The position numbers were made by a program, and so were the translations under genes. DNA of 64,000 nucleotides from Verrucomicrobiota bacterium (lineage in GTDB: Bacteria > Verrucomicrobiota > Verrucomicrobiia > Chthoniobacterales > Terrimicrobiaceae), in the NCBI GenBank assembly GCA_017305195.1, contig JAFKMU010000061.1:1-64000 (forward strand). The letters are read 5' to 3'. Of the stretch, positions 1-7,746 are shown piece after piece (the first letter of the stretch is position 1; the number at the start of each line of letters is the position of its first letter). The notes beneath the pieces are model-generated. The model was not told where the DNA came from and did no database searches. It was given only the letters and a program-made list of their open reading frames with translations.

Positions 1-27
1 GTTGAAGTTGTTAGGCCTGACGGGAGG

Positions 28-131
28 TAGGGGTCAGTATGCATCATCTTACAGGCAAAAAGTTCAAAAAGCGCACCCGGAACGCTTACGGGGCTTCATC
101 AAGGTGAAAGATAATGAACGCTGACCCCTAT
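28..131. repeat. REP/MITE-like element, family R1, complete copy
   Basis: The ends are imperfect inverted repeats: TAGGGGTCAGTATGCAT at 28-45 and the complement of the same pattern at 114-131. The right end carries a Shine-Dalgarno-like AAGGTGA at about 101-107 followed by ATG at 114, so the element supplies the start of the next gene. The same right-end pattern (AGGTGA, five to seven bases, ATG or GTG, then NNCGCTGACC) recurs near 598-632, 50040-50060, 50865-50890 and 58302-58331. A related copy at 50682-50890 contains transposase coding sequence, so I read R1 as a RAYT-mobilised element. Confidence 0.65.
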
Positions 132-563
132 TCCTCTAAACGTCTTTGCTGTTTGTTTTGTTTGTCGCTCGTGTTTGCTAATGATGTGCGCGCGTTATCC
201 AATGAGGAAATTATTGAGCGGGTCGGCGCTGTTGTTAATGGTCCTGCGTTTGTTTTTGAGCGGGAAGAGATTTCAGAATGGCAGCAGGCGGTTCTTAAAG
301 ATGGTAAAATTGTGGTAACGGGTGATTGTCTTCCGGATCAGGTGACTAAAGCGGTAGGTGATTGTAATAGAAATATTTCAGTGGTTTCAATTATTAGTGA
401 TGTTCCGGATGGGAGTCCTGTGATTGTTTTGCCGTCTCCGGACTCGATTGCGATTGTGTTTCTTGGTCCGATGAATCGTGATCCTGAGAAATTCAGCTAT
501 ATTGCGGTCGCGGTTTTCTCCGTTGAGGGTAAACATAAGTTTACTGTCCTGCCGTCAGGGTAG
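114..563 (+). CDS. Hypothetical secreted protein, start codon inside an R1 repeat
   Basis: 149 residues with no recognised family. Residues 9-28 form a plausible signal peptide: KR, a hydrophobic Cys/Leu/Phe-rich stretch, then a cleavage-like site near RALS. The ATG and first codons (MNADP) belong to the right end of repeat R1, which also supplies an AAGGTGA ribosome-binding site. The gene is therefore in-frame fused to the repeat, or has lost its own start to it. Codon use is AT-richer than the backbone genes, as in the other small cassette-like genes of the window. Function unknown; export is inferred from the N-terminus only. Confidence 0.5.
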   Translation: MNADPYSSKRLCCLFCLSLVFANDVRALSNEEIIERVGAVVNGPAFVFEREEISEWQQAVLKDGKIVVTGDCLPDQVTKAVGDCNRNISVVSIISDVPDGSPVIVLPSPDSIAIVFLGPMNRDPEKFSYIAVAVFSVEGKHKFTVLPSG

Positions 564-895
564 TGGGTCCAAAAACGCTCCCGCAAGATTCGCGTGATTT
601 TCTGAAGGTGAGAGAACGTGCGCACGGACCCCTCGCAGTCAGTCAGATCACTCCTTTTCTGGAGTCTGCGCTCCGCTCGTCGTGCGGAACCTGATCTTGC
701 CGCCGTTGGGGATGCTTCTGATTTGCCGGGCGAGGTCTGCGTGGATGCTGATGACCTCTTTGGCGGGGCAGGCTTTCAGCAGGGAGCCGTTGGCGCCTTC
801 CTTCGGAAACTGGGGTCAGGCGTTGGACTGTATTCGGTTTATGACGCTGAGCCAAATTTTTGGAGAATTTATGATAAGCTAAGCGATTCGGACGT
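564..895. other. Gene-poor stretch with an R1-like end and a gene relic
   Basis: Positions 598-632 repeat the R1 right-end pattern (AAGGTGA, GTG at 618, then GGACCCC). On the minus strand, roughly 651-825, an open frame without a usable start ends ...RFRTTSGAQTPEKE; it begins just inside a sequence resembling the R3 repeat end (CGCCTGACCCC). I take it for the 3' remnant of a small gene. No intact gene is supported here. Confidence 0.35.
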
Positions 896-1390
896 TCAGG
901 GGGGAGTGTCGCTGGAAAGCTGGCGGTTCGGCTTGATCGTAACCTCGATCTTGAATCCATCTGTTTCAAAAGACTGGTGATCGGCCCATCTGCATTGGAA
1001 GGTCTGATCAAAAGTCCCATTTCCCTTGACCTTATCCGTCCAGCGCAATTCCAGGTGGGCTTGAAACCCGTCGCTGTTTATCTGCCGTAACGTGAGGGAA
1101 CCTATTCCTCGACTGCCTGAGGTTCCTCCCCAGCCGGTGCCAGCGAGTGCGGGGAACCGAGGATCATTTTTGTCGACTGCCCGGATGCCGATGGCAATGG
1201 TATCCTTCCTCCAGACATCTTTCTTTTCGAAGGCAACGGATACAATGAAATCTGCGTCGCCGCCGGTTCTGACGGATTCGAGCCGATCTTTTTGCCAATC
1301 CAATCCAGCGATAAACTTTTGAATATCGTCGGCCCGACCGGATGAAATGAAGGCCGCCAAGACCAGAATGGGAATCACAGCAACACGCAT
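896..1390 (-). CDS. Hypothetical secreted protein
   Basis: 164 residues starting MRVAVIPILVLAAF, a clear signal peptide with cleavage expected after the Gly-Arg-Ala-Asp segment (about residue 20). The mature part is polar and rich in W/K/D, without cysteines or a motif I recognise. It probably acts in the periplasm or outside the cell (inferred from the signal peptide). The gene stands alone between the relic at 564-895 and the R2 element at 1415-1538; no operon partner is visible. Confidence 0.6.
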   Translation of the reverse strand: MRVAVIPILVLAAFISSGRADDIQKFIAGLDWQKDRLESVRTGGDADFIVSVAFEKKDVWRKDTIAIGIRAVDKNDPRFPALAGTGWGGTSGSRGIGSLTLRQINSDGFQAHLELRWTDKVKGNGTFDQTFQCRWADHQSFETDGFKIEVTIKPNRQLSSDTPP

Positions 1391-1414
1391 TACAGAGGAG
1401 GAAGTGAGAGGGCA

Positions 1415-1538
1415 GGCCGATAATTTGCATGTCTGGCCTGAGGTACCATACGCGGTGAGATGAAGTCATGGCGAGGAAGCCGCGACTGGAGTTTGTCCCG
1501 TACATTCAGCATGACCCGAAACATGTAAATTATCGGCC
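1415..1538. repeat. MITE-like element, family R2, with a RAYT start inside
   Basis: Eighteen-base inverted repeats with one mismatch (GGCCGATAATTTGCATGT at 1415-1432; ACATGTAAATTATCGGCC at 1521-1538) bound 124 bp. Inside, an ATG at 1468 begins MARKPRLEF, the typical N-terminus of REP-associated tyrosine transposases, and the frame then runs straight into the right repeat. This looks like an internally deleted transposase unit. Related copies or fragments lie at 49116-49208, 57038-57264 and 58779-58844, with the shared end pattern ATGTAAATTATAGGCCCGAC. Confidence 0.65.
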
Positions 1539-1583
1539 CGACCCTTGCTCCTGGTTCCCCCACAGGGTAAAAATAGTCCTCTC

Positions 1584-2543
1584 TCAAGGCTTCCAAATCG
1601 GCAATGTCGCCCAATTTGCGGGGAACCCCATACCGACAGGTACGTGTGCTGGTTGCGCCGTTACAAGGGCGCGAACGTCACCGGGCCAAGTGCTGGTTGG
1701 CTCAATGATGCTCCTCATATAGGCAAGCAGAACCAGAGTGTTGTAGATTTTGTGGCGGGCGGAAGTGTTCAAGCTGGCCACCAGATCGGGTGGCCCCTTC
1801 TTCGGCAATTCGATGGTGAAAACCATGCGGCGGTTCCAAACTCGCGAATGATGCGCACAGAGATTTCTGATGTATGTCAGATGGTGAAGGAGGGAGCCAA
1901 ACACTTCCTGGGATAATCCATAGGCCGAGGCAATCCGTTTCCGGTCGGCGTCTTTGGCCAGCAGAGAATACATTTTACTGACGTTTCCGAAGCTCATGAC
2001 TTCACACACCGCCCAAATTGGCGGATGCGACATCCCGTAGTTCGTTTTGAAATGGGCGATAAACTCCTCCCGGCTGCGAGCGATCTCCTTTTCGATAGTT
2101 TGCAGGGTGCGCTTGTACTCCTTTGGCTTTCGAAAGTGTGCTGGGGTGGCGTAGGCGAGAGGTCCATAGATGTGGCCAAGTTCGTAGGCCCAGCGGGACC
2201 GCACCGAAATTTCCACTCTTTTGGCGGATTCGTTAATCAACCGGCGAAGCTCGCGATCAAATTGATACAGTTCCCACATTTCTTCAAAATGGACGCCGGG
2301 GCGAAATGTTTTGAGGGTCGTGGTGGCGAGAAACGGATACTGGTACGCCGAAAGACGGTAGTAATTGCAATGAGCCAGACAGTGTTCCGCGAAAGCTGGG
2401 TTGAGCACAATCAACCCTCGGTTCTGGAAGACGGCTACTTGCTGCGTGTAGGTTTGGGCTGTCTTTGAAAACGTCCCTGCCGTTGGAGCCTTTTCGTAAC
2501 CAAAAAATCGTAGAATGCGGTGGATCACATGCGGGAAAAACAT
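1584..2543 (-). CDS. Abi_2 (AbiD/AbiF-like) abortive-infection protein, HEPN RNase
   Basis: 319 residues. Family landmarks in order: an N-terminal segment with NYYRLSAYQYPF (about residues 60-72), LYQFDRELRRL (about 93-103), and near the C-terminus YIRNLCAHHSRVWNR, where R226-x4-H231 fits the HEPN ribonuclease motif. Abi_2 proteins are phage-defence effectors that act in the cytoplasm, probably by cutting RNA; relatives have been discussed as ancestors of Cas13 and as partners of small antitoxin RNAs (established knowledge, recalled without search). A TTGACA promoter and a terminator-like hairpin lie directly upstream (2551-2644). Start chosen at 2543 because the conserved region is complete from there. 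Confidence 0.85.
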   Translation of the reverse strand: MFFPHVIHRILRFFGYEKAPTAGTFSKTAQTYTQQVAVFQNRGLIVLNPAFAEHCLAHCNYYRLSAYQYPFLATTTLKTFRPGVHFEEMWELYQFDRELRRLINESAKRVEISVRSRWAYELGHIYGPLAYATPAHFRKPKEYKRTLQTIEKEIARSREEFIAHFKTNYGMSHPPIWAVCEVMSFGNVSKMYSLLAKDADRKRIASAYGLSQEVFGSLLHHLTYIRNLCAHHSRVWNRRMVFTIELPKKGPPDLVASLNTSARHKIYNTLVLLAYMRSIIEPTSTWPGDVRALVTAQPAHVPVGMGFPANWATLPIWKP

Positions 2544-2550
2544 GGTCGCC

Positions 2551-2609
2551 TAAAAAGAAGAAACCCGCCGATTTGAGCATACTTTCGTAGAGGCTTGGCG
2601 GGTGTTGTT
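2551..2609 (-). ncRNA. Candidate small RNA / attenuator leader of the Abi gene
   Basis: A transcript from the promoter at 2616-2644 would start near 2609 and meet a hairpin: ACCCGCC (2597-2603) pairs perfectly with GGCGGGT (2563-2569), followed at once by TTCTTCTTTTT. The 27-nt loop contains TAC-GAAA-GTA, a possible inner tetraloop stem. The U-rich tract ends eight bases before the Abi start codon. Promoter, about 45-55-nt RNA, terminator, HEPN gene is the layout expected of an RNA antitoxin in front of its toxin, but simple attenuation would look the same. No homologue was checked. Confidence 0.4.
2563..2603 (-). terminator. Intrinsic-terminator-like hairpin before the Abi gene
   Basis: A 7-bp GC-rich stem (2597-2603 with 2563-2569) is followed on the minus strand by an 11-base pyrimidine run with nine T. 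It lies between the promoter and the start codon of the Abi gene, so readthrough would limit expression of the RNase. Confidence 0.5.
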
Positions 2610-2615
2610 GAGGTG

Positions 2616-2644
2616 AATATGCACGGCAGGAGGGTCAATGTCAA
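2616..2644 (-). promoter_or_regulatory. Sigma-70-type promoter for the Abi locus
   Basis: Minus strand: TTGACA (2639-2644), 17-base spacer, CATATT (2616-2621). The -35 is perfect and the -10 matches four of six consensus bases. It faces the Abi gene 73 bp away. Confidence 0.55.
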
Positions 2645-2788
2645 GATCACCCACGAGCTACACAACGGCGACGTGAATCTTGTTCGCAAGTATTCAACCT
2701 GAGCCACACTATGATCTTGGCTGCGGGGAAGACGGGAGCCGGGCAGTAAAAATCAAAAAACTCCCGGGGATCGGAAAATGTGCGTCGC

Positions 2789-3631
2789 TCAAGCGATGGC
2801 GTCTTCTGACGGGCGGCCTTGGAGCCATAGGACTCCTTCTGCCGGTTCGCCGACTTTTGGAATGTAGCCATCAAGGATTGCTTCGGACGCGTAGACTGCT
2901 GCACGGAAGTCGGTTTCTTCGGGGCGGGCCAGGACGATTGTAACCTTGTAGAAGCCTTGTCCGTTGACTTCGATTCGCTCGACGCGTTCCGGAATACCTC
3001 GGAATTGGTAATCGCTTTTGGCATCTGCTGGCATTAGCCAGCAGGCGTGCTCCAGGGAGAGTGAAACGGTTGTGATCTTGTTGACGTCGGCATTGGGGTC
3101 TTCTTTCAGGGCGTTGGCTCGTTCGATTTCGAGGAGCGGTCCGCCGTCGACCTTGATCTCGTGCTGCTCGCAGGCGCGGAAGACATAGGAGAGGGCCGTG
3201 ACAATGAAGTCGGTCGTGTATCCAATCTTGTATGAGGATTTGTTGAGGAAATAGAGGGGATCGAAAAAGCTGAACTCAGCGCTCCCGGTGCTGGCGTCGA
3301 CGATGCCCTCGTTGGGATTTACCCAATCTTCCGCGGATTTGATCGTGAGAGAGTTCACGCAGCCGTCATGCGGGAATGGGTACGCAGTGAAAACAATGTT
3401 GGATTTGGGTTCGCTCACGGAATTTGTGGAAATGAGGGCGACGAAGCGGAAGGGGCCGTCCGGGTAAGCGACGCCGAAACACTGCTCTTCGCGCGGAGGG
3501 TGTTCTCCGTCGTCGCAAAGGTAGGTGGAACGTCCTATAACTGATCCCTTGTGCACGATGGCAGGTATCCAGTCGGCAATGACATCCTCGCCTGCTCCAG
3601 CGGCGGCTTCCCAGTGATATCCATGTCCCAT
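2789..3631 (-). CDS. Hypothetical protein, possibly cytoplasmic
   Basis: 280 residues (MGHGYHWEAAAGAGEDVIAD...), no signal peptide and no membrane segment. Mixed alpha/beta composition, with scattered cysteines that do not form a metal motif. I do not recognise the family. The gene is isolated, 172 bp upstream of the Abi promoter on the same strand, so it could be a further accessory gene but nothing links the two. The start is the first in-frame ATG; no strong ribosome-binding site decides it. Confidence 0.5.
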   Translation of the reverse strand: MGHGYHWEAAAGAGEDVIADWIPAIVHKGSVIGRSTYLCDDGEHPPREEQCFGVAYPDGPFRFVALISTNSVSEPKSNIVFTAYPFPHDGCVNSLTIKSAEDWVNPNEGIVDASTGSAEFSFFDPLYFLNKSSYKIGYTTDFIVTALSYVFRACEQHEIKVDGGPLLEIERANALKEDPNADVNKITTVSLSLEHACWLMPADAKSDYQFRGIPERVERIEVNGQGFYKVTIVLARPEETDFRAAVYASEAILDGYIPKVGEPAEGVLWLQGRPSEDAIA

Positions 3632-3931
3632 CGGGTGAGCTTAGAGTCTTGCCTGTCAGGGCTCAAGAGGTTGTTGCTAAGCCTTGGTGATGACCTGAGA
3701 GGGAATGGTGCCGTGTGAACTCGAAGAGATGGTGATTTTCCGCCTTGGGCAGTCAATGTGGCGGCGACTCGCGTAATGCCTTAGAAAAGGAGAGGGGGCT
3801 GTCGGGGAATGGGTGACAGGCCCCCTCCGGGGAGAGGGGCGGAGACTTGCCGGTCGTCCGCCTGGGTGGAGAAACTACTTTTTGGCTGCTTGCGGCTGCT
3901 GGCTCGGCCTGGCGCTGGGGCGGGGCGGGGC

Positions 3932-4039
3932 GAGTGGGGCGAGTGGGGCGAGTGGGGCGAGTGGGGCGAGTGGGGCGAGTGGGGCGAGTGGGGCGAGTGG
4001 GGCGAGTGGGGCGAGTGGGGCGAGTGGGGCGAGTGGGGT
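3932..4039. repeat. Perfect 9-bp tandem repeat, about 12 copies
   Basis: The unit GGGGCGAGT repeats head to tail about 12 times (GAGT at 3932, 3941, 3950 and so on to 4031). Because the unit is a multiple of three, all + frames stay open across it, giving artefact peptides such as GEW or ASG repeats. The gap 3632-4104 otherwise holds no supported gene. It lies just beyond the 3' end of the truncated outer-membrane gene at 4105. Confidence 0.9.
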
Positions 4040-4104
4040 GGGCGACGCGATTTTTGGGGATGGAGCGCTGGGCTCCCGGGAAATGCTGGCTTTAGGCGGG
4101 TGCC

Positions 4105-4407
4105 TTAGAAGGCGAAGCGGAGGCCGAGACGGGTGAGGCTTTCGTGGAGGCCGCTGTTGCCGTAGAGGTAGCGGCTGTCGAGGAAGGTGCCGATGGGGTG
4201 GCGGGGGATGAGGTTGCCCTGGAGGCTGTCGAAGACGCCGCCGAGGTTGCCGGAGCCGGTGGCACCGCCGAGGGAGTTGTCGACGCCGATGCCGATGTAG
4301 CGGGTGATGAAGTAGTTGACGCCGAGGTTGCCGCCGAGGCCGTTGGCGCTGCGGTTGTTGAACTGGCCGAGCATGGCGGCGAAGCTGGCGTCGAGTTGGA
4401 TCTCTCC
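4105..4407 (-). pseudogene. C-terminal fragment of an outer-membrane beta-barrel protein
   Basis: The frame reads GEIQLDASFAAMLGQ..., NYFITRYIGIGVDNS and ends LTRLGLRFAF. Alternating aromatic beta strands and a terminal Phe are the hallmark of outer-membrane barrels recognised by the BAM machinery. Only about 100 residues are barrel-like. The upstream part of the open frame (4408-4614) is low-complexity with no signal peptide, so the N-terminal half appears lost. The gene ends next to the 9-bp tandem repeat. Confidence 0.55.
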
Positions 4408-4595
4408 GGTGGGGCGAGATGATGCGGGCTGGGTCTTGCGGCGCGGGGCGGTTGGAAAGGTTTGCGGATGCGGGGACGGCGTGCCGGAGTCAACAGTTTG
4501 ACATTCGCGGGGGGTTGCATGGCCGCGGGGATGGGGGGATGATGCGGACTGTTCCCCCAAACAATCCTCCCTTTCCCACCCCAATCGTGTCTGCC

Positions 4596-5345
4596 ATGTG
4601 TCGCCGCGTTTCATTTTTCTCCGCCCGGGCTTTTACGCTGATCGAGATGCTGGCTGCGGTGGCGATCCTGGGTGCGCTGGTGGCGATCCTGCTGCCGTCG
4701 CTCAGCGCGGTGCGGACGGCGGCGGATGGCGGGCGGTGCGTGGCGAATCTGCACAACATGGCGCTGGCGTTCAAAGCCTACGCGCAGGATAATGACGGCT
4801 ACCTGCCCGCGCCGCGGTATGCGAATCCTGGGACTCCGGCGAGCAATCCGAATCCTCAGGGATCGACCTGGCAGATGGAGCTGGCGCCGTATACGACGGG
4901 GCCGCTGCGGGCGAATAATATCTACCGGCTGAAGGAGGTGCCGATCGGCCAGAATACGCAGATCTGCCCGACGTACCTGAAGATGTTTCCCTCGCAGACG
5001 GCGATGCGCGACAGCGGGCTGAACGCGGCGGGCTACGGGATGAATCTCAACCTGAACGTGGGCGGGCAGGACATCAACTTTGGCGGGCGGATTTACAACC
5101 GCTTCAAGGAGATCGGCATCCTGCGCCCGGCGACCTCGATCCTCGTGGGGGACAGCGCGGATTACCATATCGACTGCCGCACGGGGACGTGGCAATACAT
5201 GTCGCCGACCGCGACGAAGCCGGACGGATGCAACTCGGGCGCGCCGAAGCGGCACAACGGCAAGGCGAATTACCTTTTCGCCGACGGCCACGTGGAGACG
5301 CTCACGCCGGAAGCGGCGCTGCCGCTGCTGAAGTTTAACCCCTGA
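4596..5345 (+). CDS. Prepilin-type N-terminal cleavage protein, H-x9-DG family
   Basis: 249 residues. Residues 10-35 give the type IV prepilin motif (ARAFTLIEMLAAVAILGALV): cleavage after Ala, Phe at +1 and Glu at +5, then the hydrophobic helix. The C-terminus carries RHNGKANYLFADGHVE, the H-x9-DG signature of type II pseudopilin-like proteins that are heavily expanded in Verrucomicrobiota and Planctomycetes. It is expected in the inner membrane with its globular part outside. It stands alone here, overlapping the discarded N-terminal part of the barrel relic on the other strand. Confidence 0.85.
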   Translation: MCRRVSFFSARAFTLIEMLAAVAILGALVAILLPSLSAVRTAADGGRCVANLHNMALAFKAYAQDNDGYLPAPRYANPGTPASNPNPQGSTWQMELAPYTTGPLRANNIYRLKEVPIGQNTQICPTYLKMFPSQTAMRDSGLNAAGYGMNLNLNVGGQDINFGGRIYNRFKEIGILRPATSILVGDSADYHIDCRTGTWQYMSPTATKPDGCNSGAPKRHNGKANYLFADGHVETLTPEAALPLLKFNP

Positions 5346-5534
5346 CGGGGAGACTGTTGGTTTTCAGTGGTTCAGTTTTCAGACGGCGTGCAAAGGAGCG
5401 CCCGCCGCGAACCAGTCGCCACGCCGTGATAATGGCTCACGGGAGGGCGGAAGACAGTTTTTACAGAAGGTCGCGAAGGGGGGGGGCGCAAAAATGAGTG
5501 GGAAATGGAGGGAAGGAACTGCGAATGTGGAGGA

Positions 5535-6020
5535 ATGAAACCCTTTTCAAAAATACTCAAAGTAAAGTCGCTCCAATTGGGAGACTACGTGGCGATCCCT
5601 CGACTCGATGGACGTTACGTGCATGCGCGAATCTACAAAGGCGCCGTCGGCATCTTCTCCGGCCGGCACGATGAGCCTCAATCCTTGGAACGACTCTTGG
5701 GAAAAACGCCGAGAAAGTTTTACTATTACTGTTCCCTGCCAGGCGGCCGATATCAGAAGGATTGGGTCTTTATTGGGCGCGTTCCGTTTGAGGACGCTGA
5801 AGCGATGTGGCCTCCGGCGATGTCGACGACGGATGGAATCTACAAAACAAAGCCCCAGGTCTACTGGAAGGGCGGTTTTATGGATGTCACGGAGGAGGAG
5901 TTGAAAGGAAAACAACCATGGATTGTCCATGGATTCACCTCCCTTCAGGAGATCGTTTCGGGAACCTATAAAGATCCCTGGAAAAAACTGCGCCGACGAC
6001 GCGCCGACTCTCCTGCGTAA
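5535..6020 (+). CDS. Imm26-like immunity protein
   Basis: 161 residues from this start (171 from an alternative ATG at 5505). The N-terminus SLQLGDYVAIPRLDGRYV followed by ARIYKG resembles the Imm26 fold of polymorphic-toxin immunity proteins (G-D-x-aliphatic-x-I-P-L-x-D-G-x-Y). No signal peptide; cytoplasmic. No toxin gene is visible nearby, so it would be an orphan immunity gene. Assignment rests on the N-terminal motif only. The 5505 start is possible because GGAGG lies almost against the 5535 ATG. Confidence 0.5.
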   Translation: MKPFSKILKVKSLQLGDYVAIPRLDGRYVHARIYKGAVGIFSGRHDEPQSLERLLGKTPRKFYYYCSLPGGRYQKDWVFIGRVPFEDAEAMWPPAMSTTDGIYKTKPQVYWKGGFMDVTEEELKGKQPWIVHGFTSLQEIVSGTYKDPWKKLRRRRADSPA

Positions 6021-6991
6021 CGATGCCGCAGGCAACCGCTCCGCCGCATCCCTTCTGGAATATCAGATAAAATCTCTGAGCGAGGCGGGAAAGCTCGCGC
6101 TGGTGAAACAATGGAACCCGCCGCCGTGAGGAATATCCTGCAGCACCACTCCGTCCTACTCTCCAGCGGAAATATCAACTTTAAAGGCACTCCGCTAAAA
6201 TGAATGGGTAAGGAGGGGCGGGTTTGGGAGGCTTTTTGGAATGGAAAGCACGCAATTATTCGAGATGGCGCCGGGGTTGAGCGGAGGGTGGAAGGCGGTG
6301 AGGAGCGAGTTTTCCGTGGTTCAATTTTCCGACAGCCCGGGAAGTGCGATCCGCCGCGAGCTGATCCGCCGGGCCGGGAGAATGAGCCGAGGGAAGGCAC
6401 TTTTTTACCAGAAGGACGCAAAAGGTTTGGCCGCGGGGCTTCGTTGTCGGATCGCCTTTTTCGCAGGGCGCGGCGGTGTTTTTCACCGCGTCGTCTCATC
6501 CTCGCAAAACGGCATTTTCTTTGCAGTGTTGGCTCCGGCTGTTTTCGCGGACTCGGCTCTGTAAACGATGGCTTCCGGGGCGTCCTGCGCGAGGTGGCAT
6601 CGTTTGTGCGCAGTCGGAAAACTGAACCACGGAAAACTCGCAGTCTTCCCGTCCCCGCTTCCCGGCGGTGAGGGCGAATGAGATTCGTTCTCGGTGCGGG
6701 GTGGGGTTTTTTGGGCGCGGGGCGACTCTGGTATTGCATAAGGGACGCTAATATGTGTAAGTGGGACTTGGCTTAGTAATAATCCTCCCCCTGTAGTCTT
6801 ATGAAAGCCAGTGATCTGGTGCCTGGTCGGGCTGTCGTCCGCCGCGTGGAAGCGGACTGGGCGAGGGGTGTTGTCCCGAGAGGCGTGGTGGCGGGGAGCG
6901 CGGATCGCATCGTGCGGATGCTTCGGATGGCCGGGAGTCCGGCGGGGAAAGGTTTTTCACCGAAGAAGTTATCACGAAGGAGGAGATCACG
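6021..6991. other. Non-coding stretch with a repeat-bounded element
   Basis: The overlapping open frames on both strands are long only because of GC content. The one clear structure is the inverted-repeat pair at 6307-6640. AAGGAGG at 6979-6985 is the ribosome-binding site of the next gene. Confidence 0.4.
6307..6640. repeat. Element bounded by 27-bp inverted repeats
   Basis: GAGTTTTCCGTGGTTCAATT... at 6307-6333 is the reverse complement, with one mismatch, of 6614-6640, enclosing 280 bp. Single copies of the same motif (TTTTCAGTGGTTCAGTTTTC and variants) occur between genes near 5358, 31950, 32880, 36400, 44040, 58143 and 58962. This is the only place where two copies face each other. The enclosed sequence encodes nothing I recognise. 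Confidence 0.6.
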
Positions 6992-7306
6992 ATGAGCGAG
7001 ATGATGAATGAATACGAGATGACCCGGGCGCAGCTGGCGGACCTGGTGGAGGAGACCCAGGGTTTCCTCACCACGGAGGAGCTGAAGGCCGTGCGCGGGT
7101 ATCTGGAGCATGGGGAGTGCGGGCTGGCGTTTGAGCACCTGTGCGATGCGCTGCGGGACGGGACGACGGAGATGTCGCCCCGGCAGTACGCGCAGCTGGA
7201 GCGGCTGGGCATCCGCATGGAGATCGACAGCATGGAGTGGCTGGGGCTGCCGCATGGGCGGCGCTGGCACGTGCGGGAGTTTCGGCAGAGGCCGTCTTCC
7301 CTGTGA
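6992..7306 (+). CDS. MafI-family immunity protein
   Basis: 104 residues, acidic. The core LTTEELKAVRGYLEHGECGL then AFEHLCDAL and LERLGIRMEID matches the pattern of MafI immunity proteins (LT-x-E-E-x5-YL-x-HGE-x-GLAFE). These neutralise MafB-type secreted toxins by direct binding in the cytoplasm. A strong AAGGAGG sits seven bases before the ATG. No MafB-like toxin is present in the window, so this is another orphan immunity gene in the same accessory stretch as the Imm26-like gene. Confidence 0.7.
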   Translation: MSEMMNEYEMTRAQLADLVEETQGFLTTEELKAVRGYLEHGECGLAFEHLCDALRDGTTEMSPRQYAQLERLGIRMEIDSMEWLGLPHGRRWHVREFRQRPSSL

Positions 7307-7324
7307 TGGTGGGGGGAACGTGGT

Positions 7325-7345
7325 GCGGCGGAGCGAGTCCGCCGC
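7325..7345 (+). terminator. Strong hairpin after the MafI-like gene
   Basis: GCGGCGGA (7325-7332) and TCCGCCGC (7338-7345) form a perfect 8-bp stem with a 5-base loop, 18 bases after the stop codon. No T-run follows, so termination would not be of the classical intrinsic kind. The rest of the gap to 7698 shows no gene. Confidence 0.35.
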
Positions 7346-7698
7346 GCCACGGGATGTGTCCCCCGGAGCTAAACCCTGCGGGCGGGCTCCCGGCGTCCGG
7401 CTTTTCGGCGGGCGCTTTTTTTGTCTGAGAGCGGAGAAAATCTGTAGGTGGTGCCGGGTGGGAAGCGAAGGGTTGCCGTGAAGGGTGGGTTGCCCGGGAG
7501 GAAGTCGCCGCCGCATCGCGGTCGCCACTTTCTGGCGACGGCTGGTGTTCGCGATCGCTGGCTCCATCTTTTTTAGACAGTTCCAGAGGGGGCTTTTTGG
7601 TGTTGGGCGGGAGTTTGGGCAGGGAGGGCGTGGCGTGAGGCGGGGCTGTCTCGTGGTTGGGTGAAAAAACGATGTCCGATGGGGCGTGAGGAAACCCG

Positions 7699-7727
7699 TT
7701 GACAAGCGATGTGGTTTATTTTAACTC
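7699..7727 (+). promoter_or_regulatory. Promoter and putative LacI-family operator of the glycan operon
   Basis: TTGACA at 7699-7704 is followed 17 bases later by TAACTC. GTGGTTTATTTTAACTC at 7711-7727 matches 14 of 17 bases of GTGATTTATAATAACCC at 12522-12538, in front of the LacI-type gene. A shared site at both promoters suggests that this regulator controls the operon and itself. Confidence 0.45.
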
Positions 7728-7746
7728 TACTCAAGTCACGCCCCCA

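Noticed and set aside
2622..2705. 27-codon plus-strand frame opposite the Abi promoter (MHGRRVNVKITHELHNG...)
   Set aside because: Lies over a good minus-strand promoter and is too short to support as a gene.
3809..4136. Proteins made of GEW or ASG repeats
   Set aside because: All three + frames are open across the 9-bp tandem repeat; no start signal or conserved flank.
6801..6995. 64-codon gene overlapping the MafI-like start by ATGA
   Set aside because: Arg/Gly-rich, no ribosome-binding site and a competing frame of equal length overlaps it; could be the decayed end of a toxin gene but cannot be supported.
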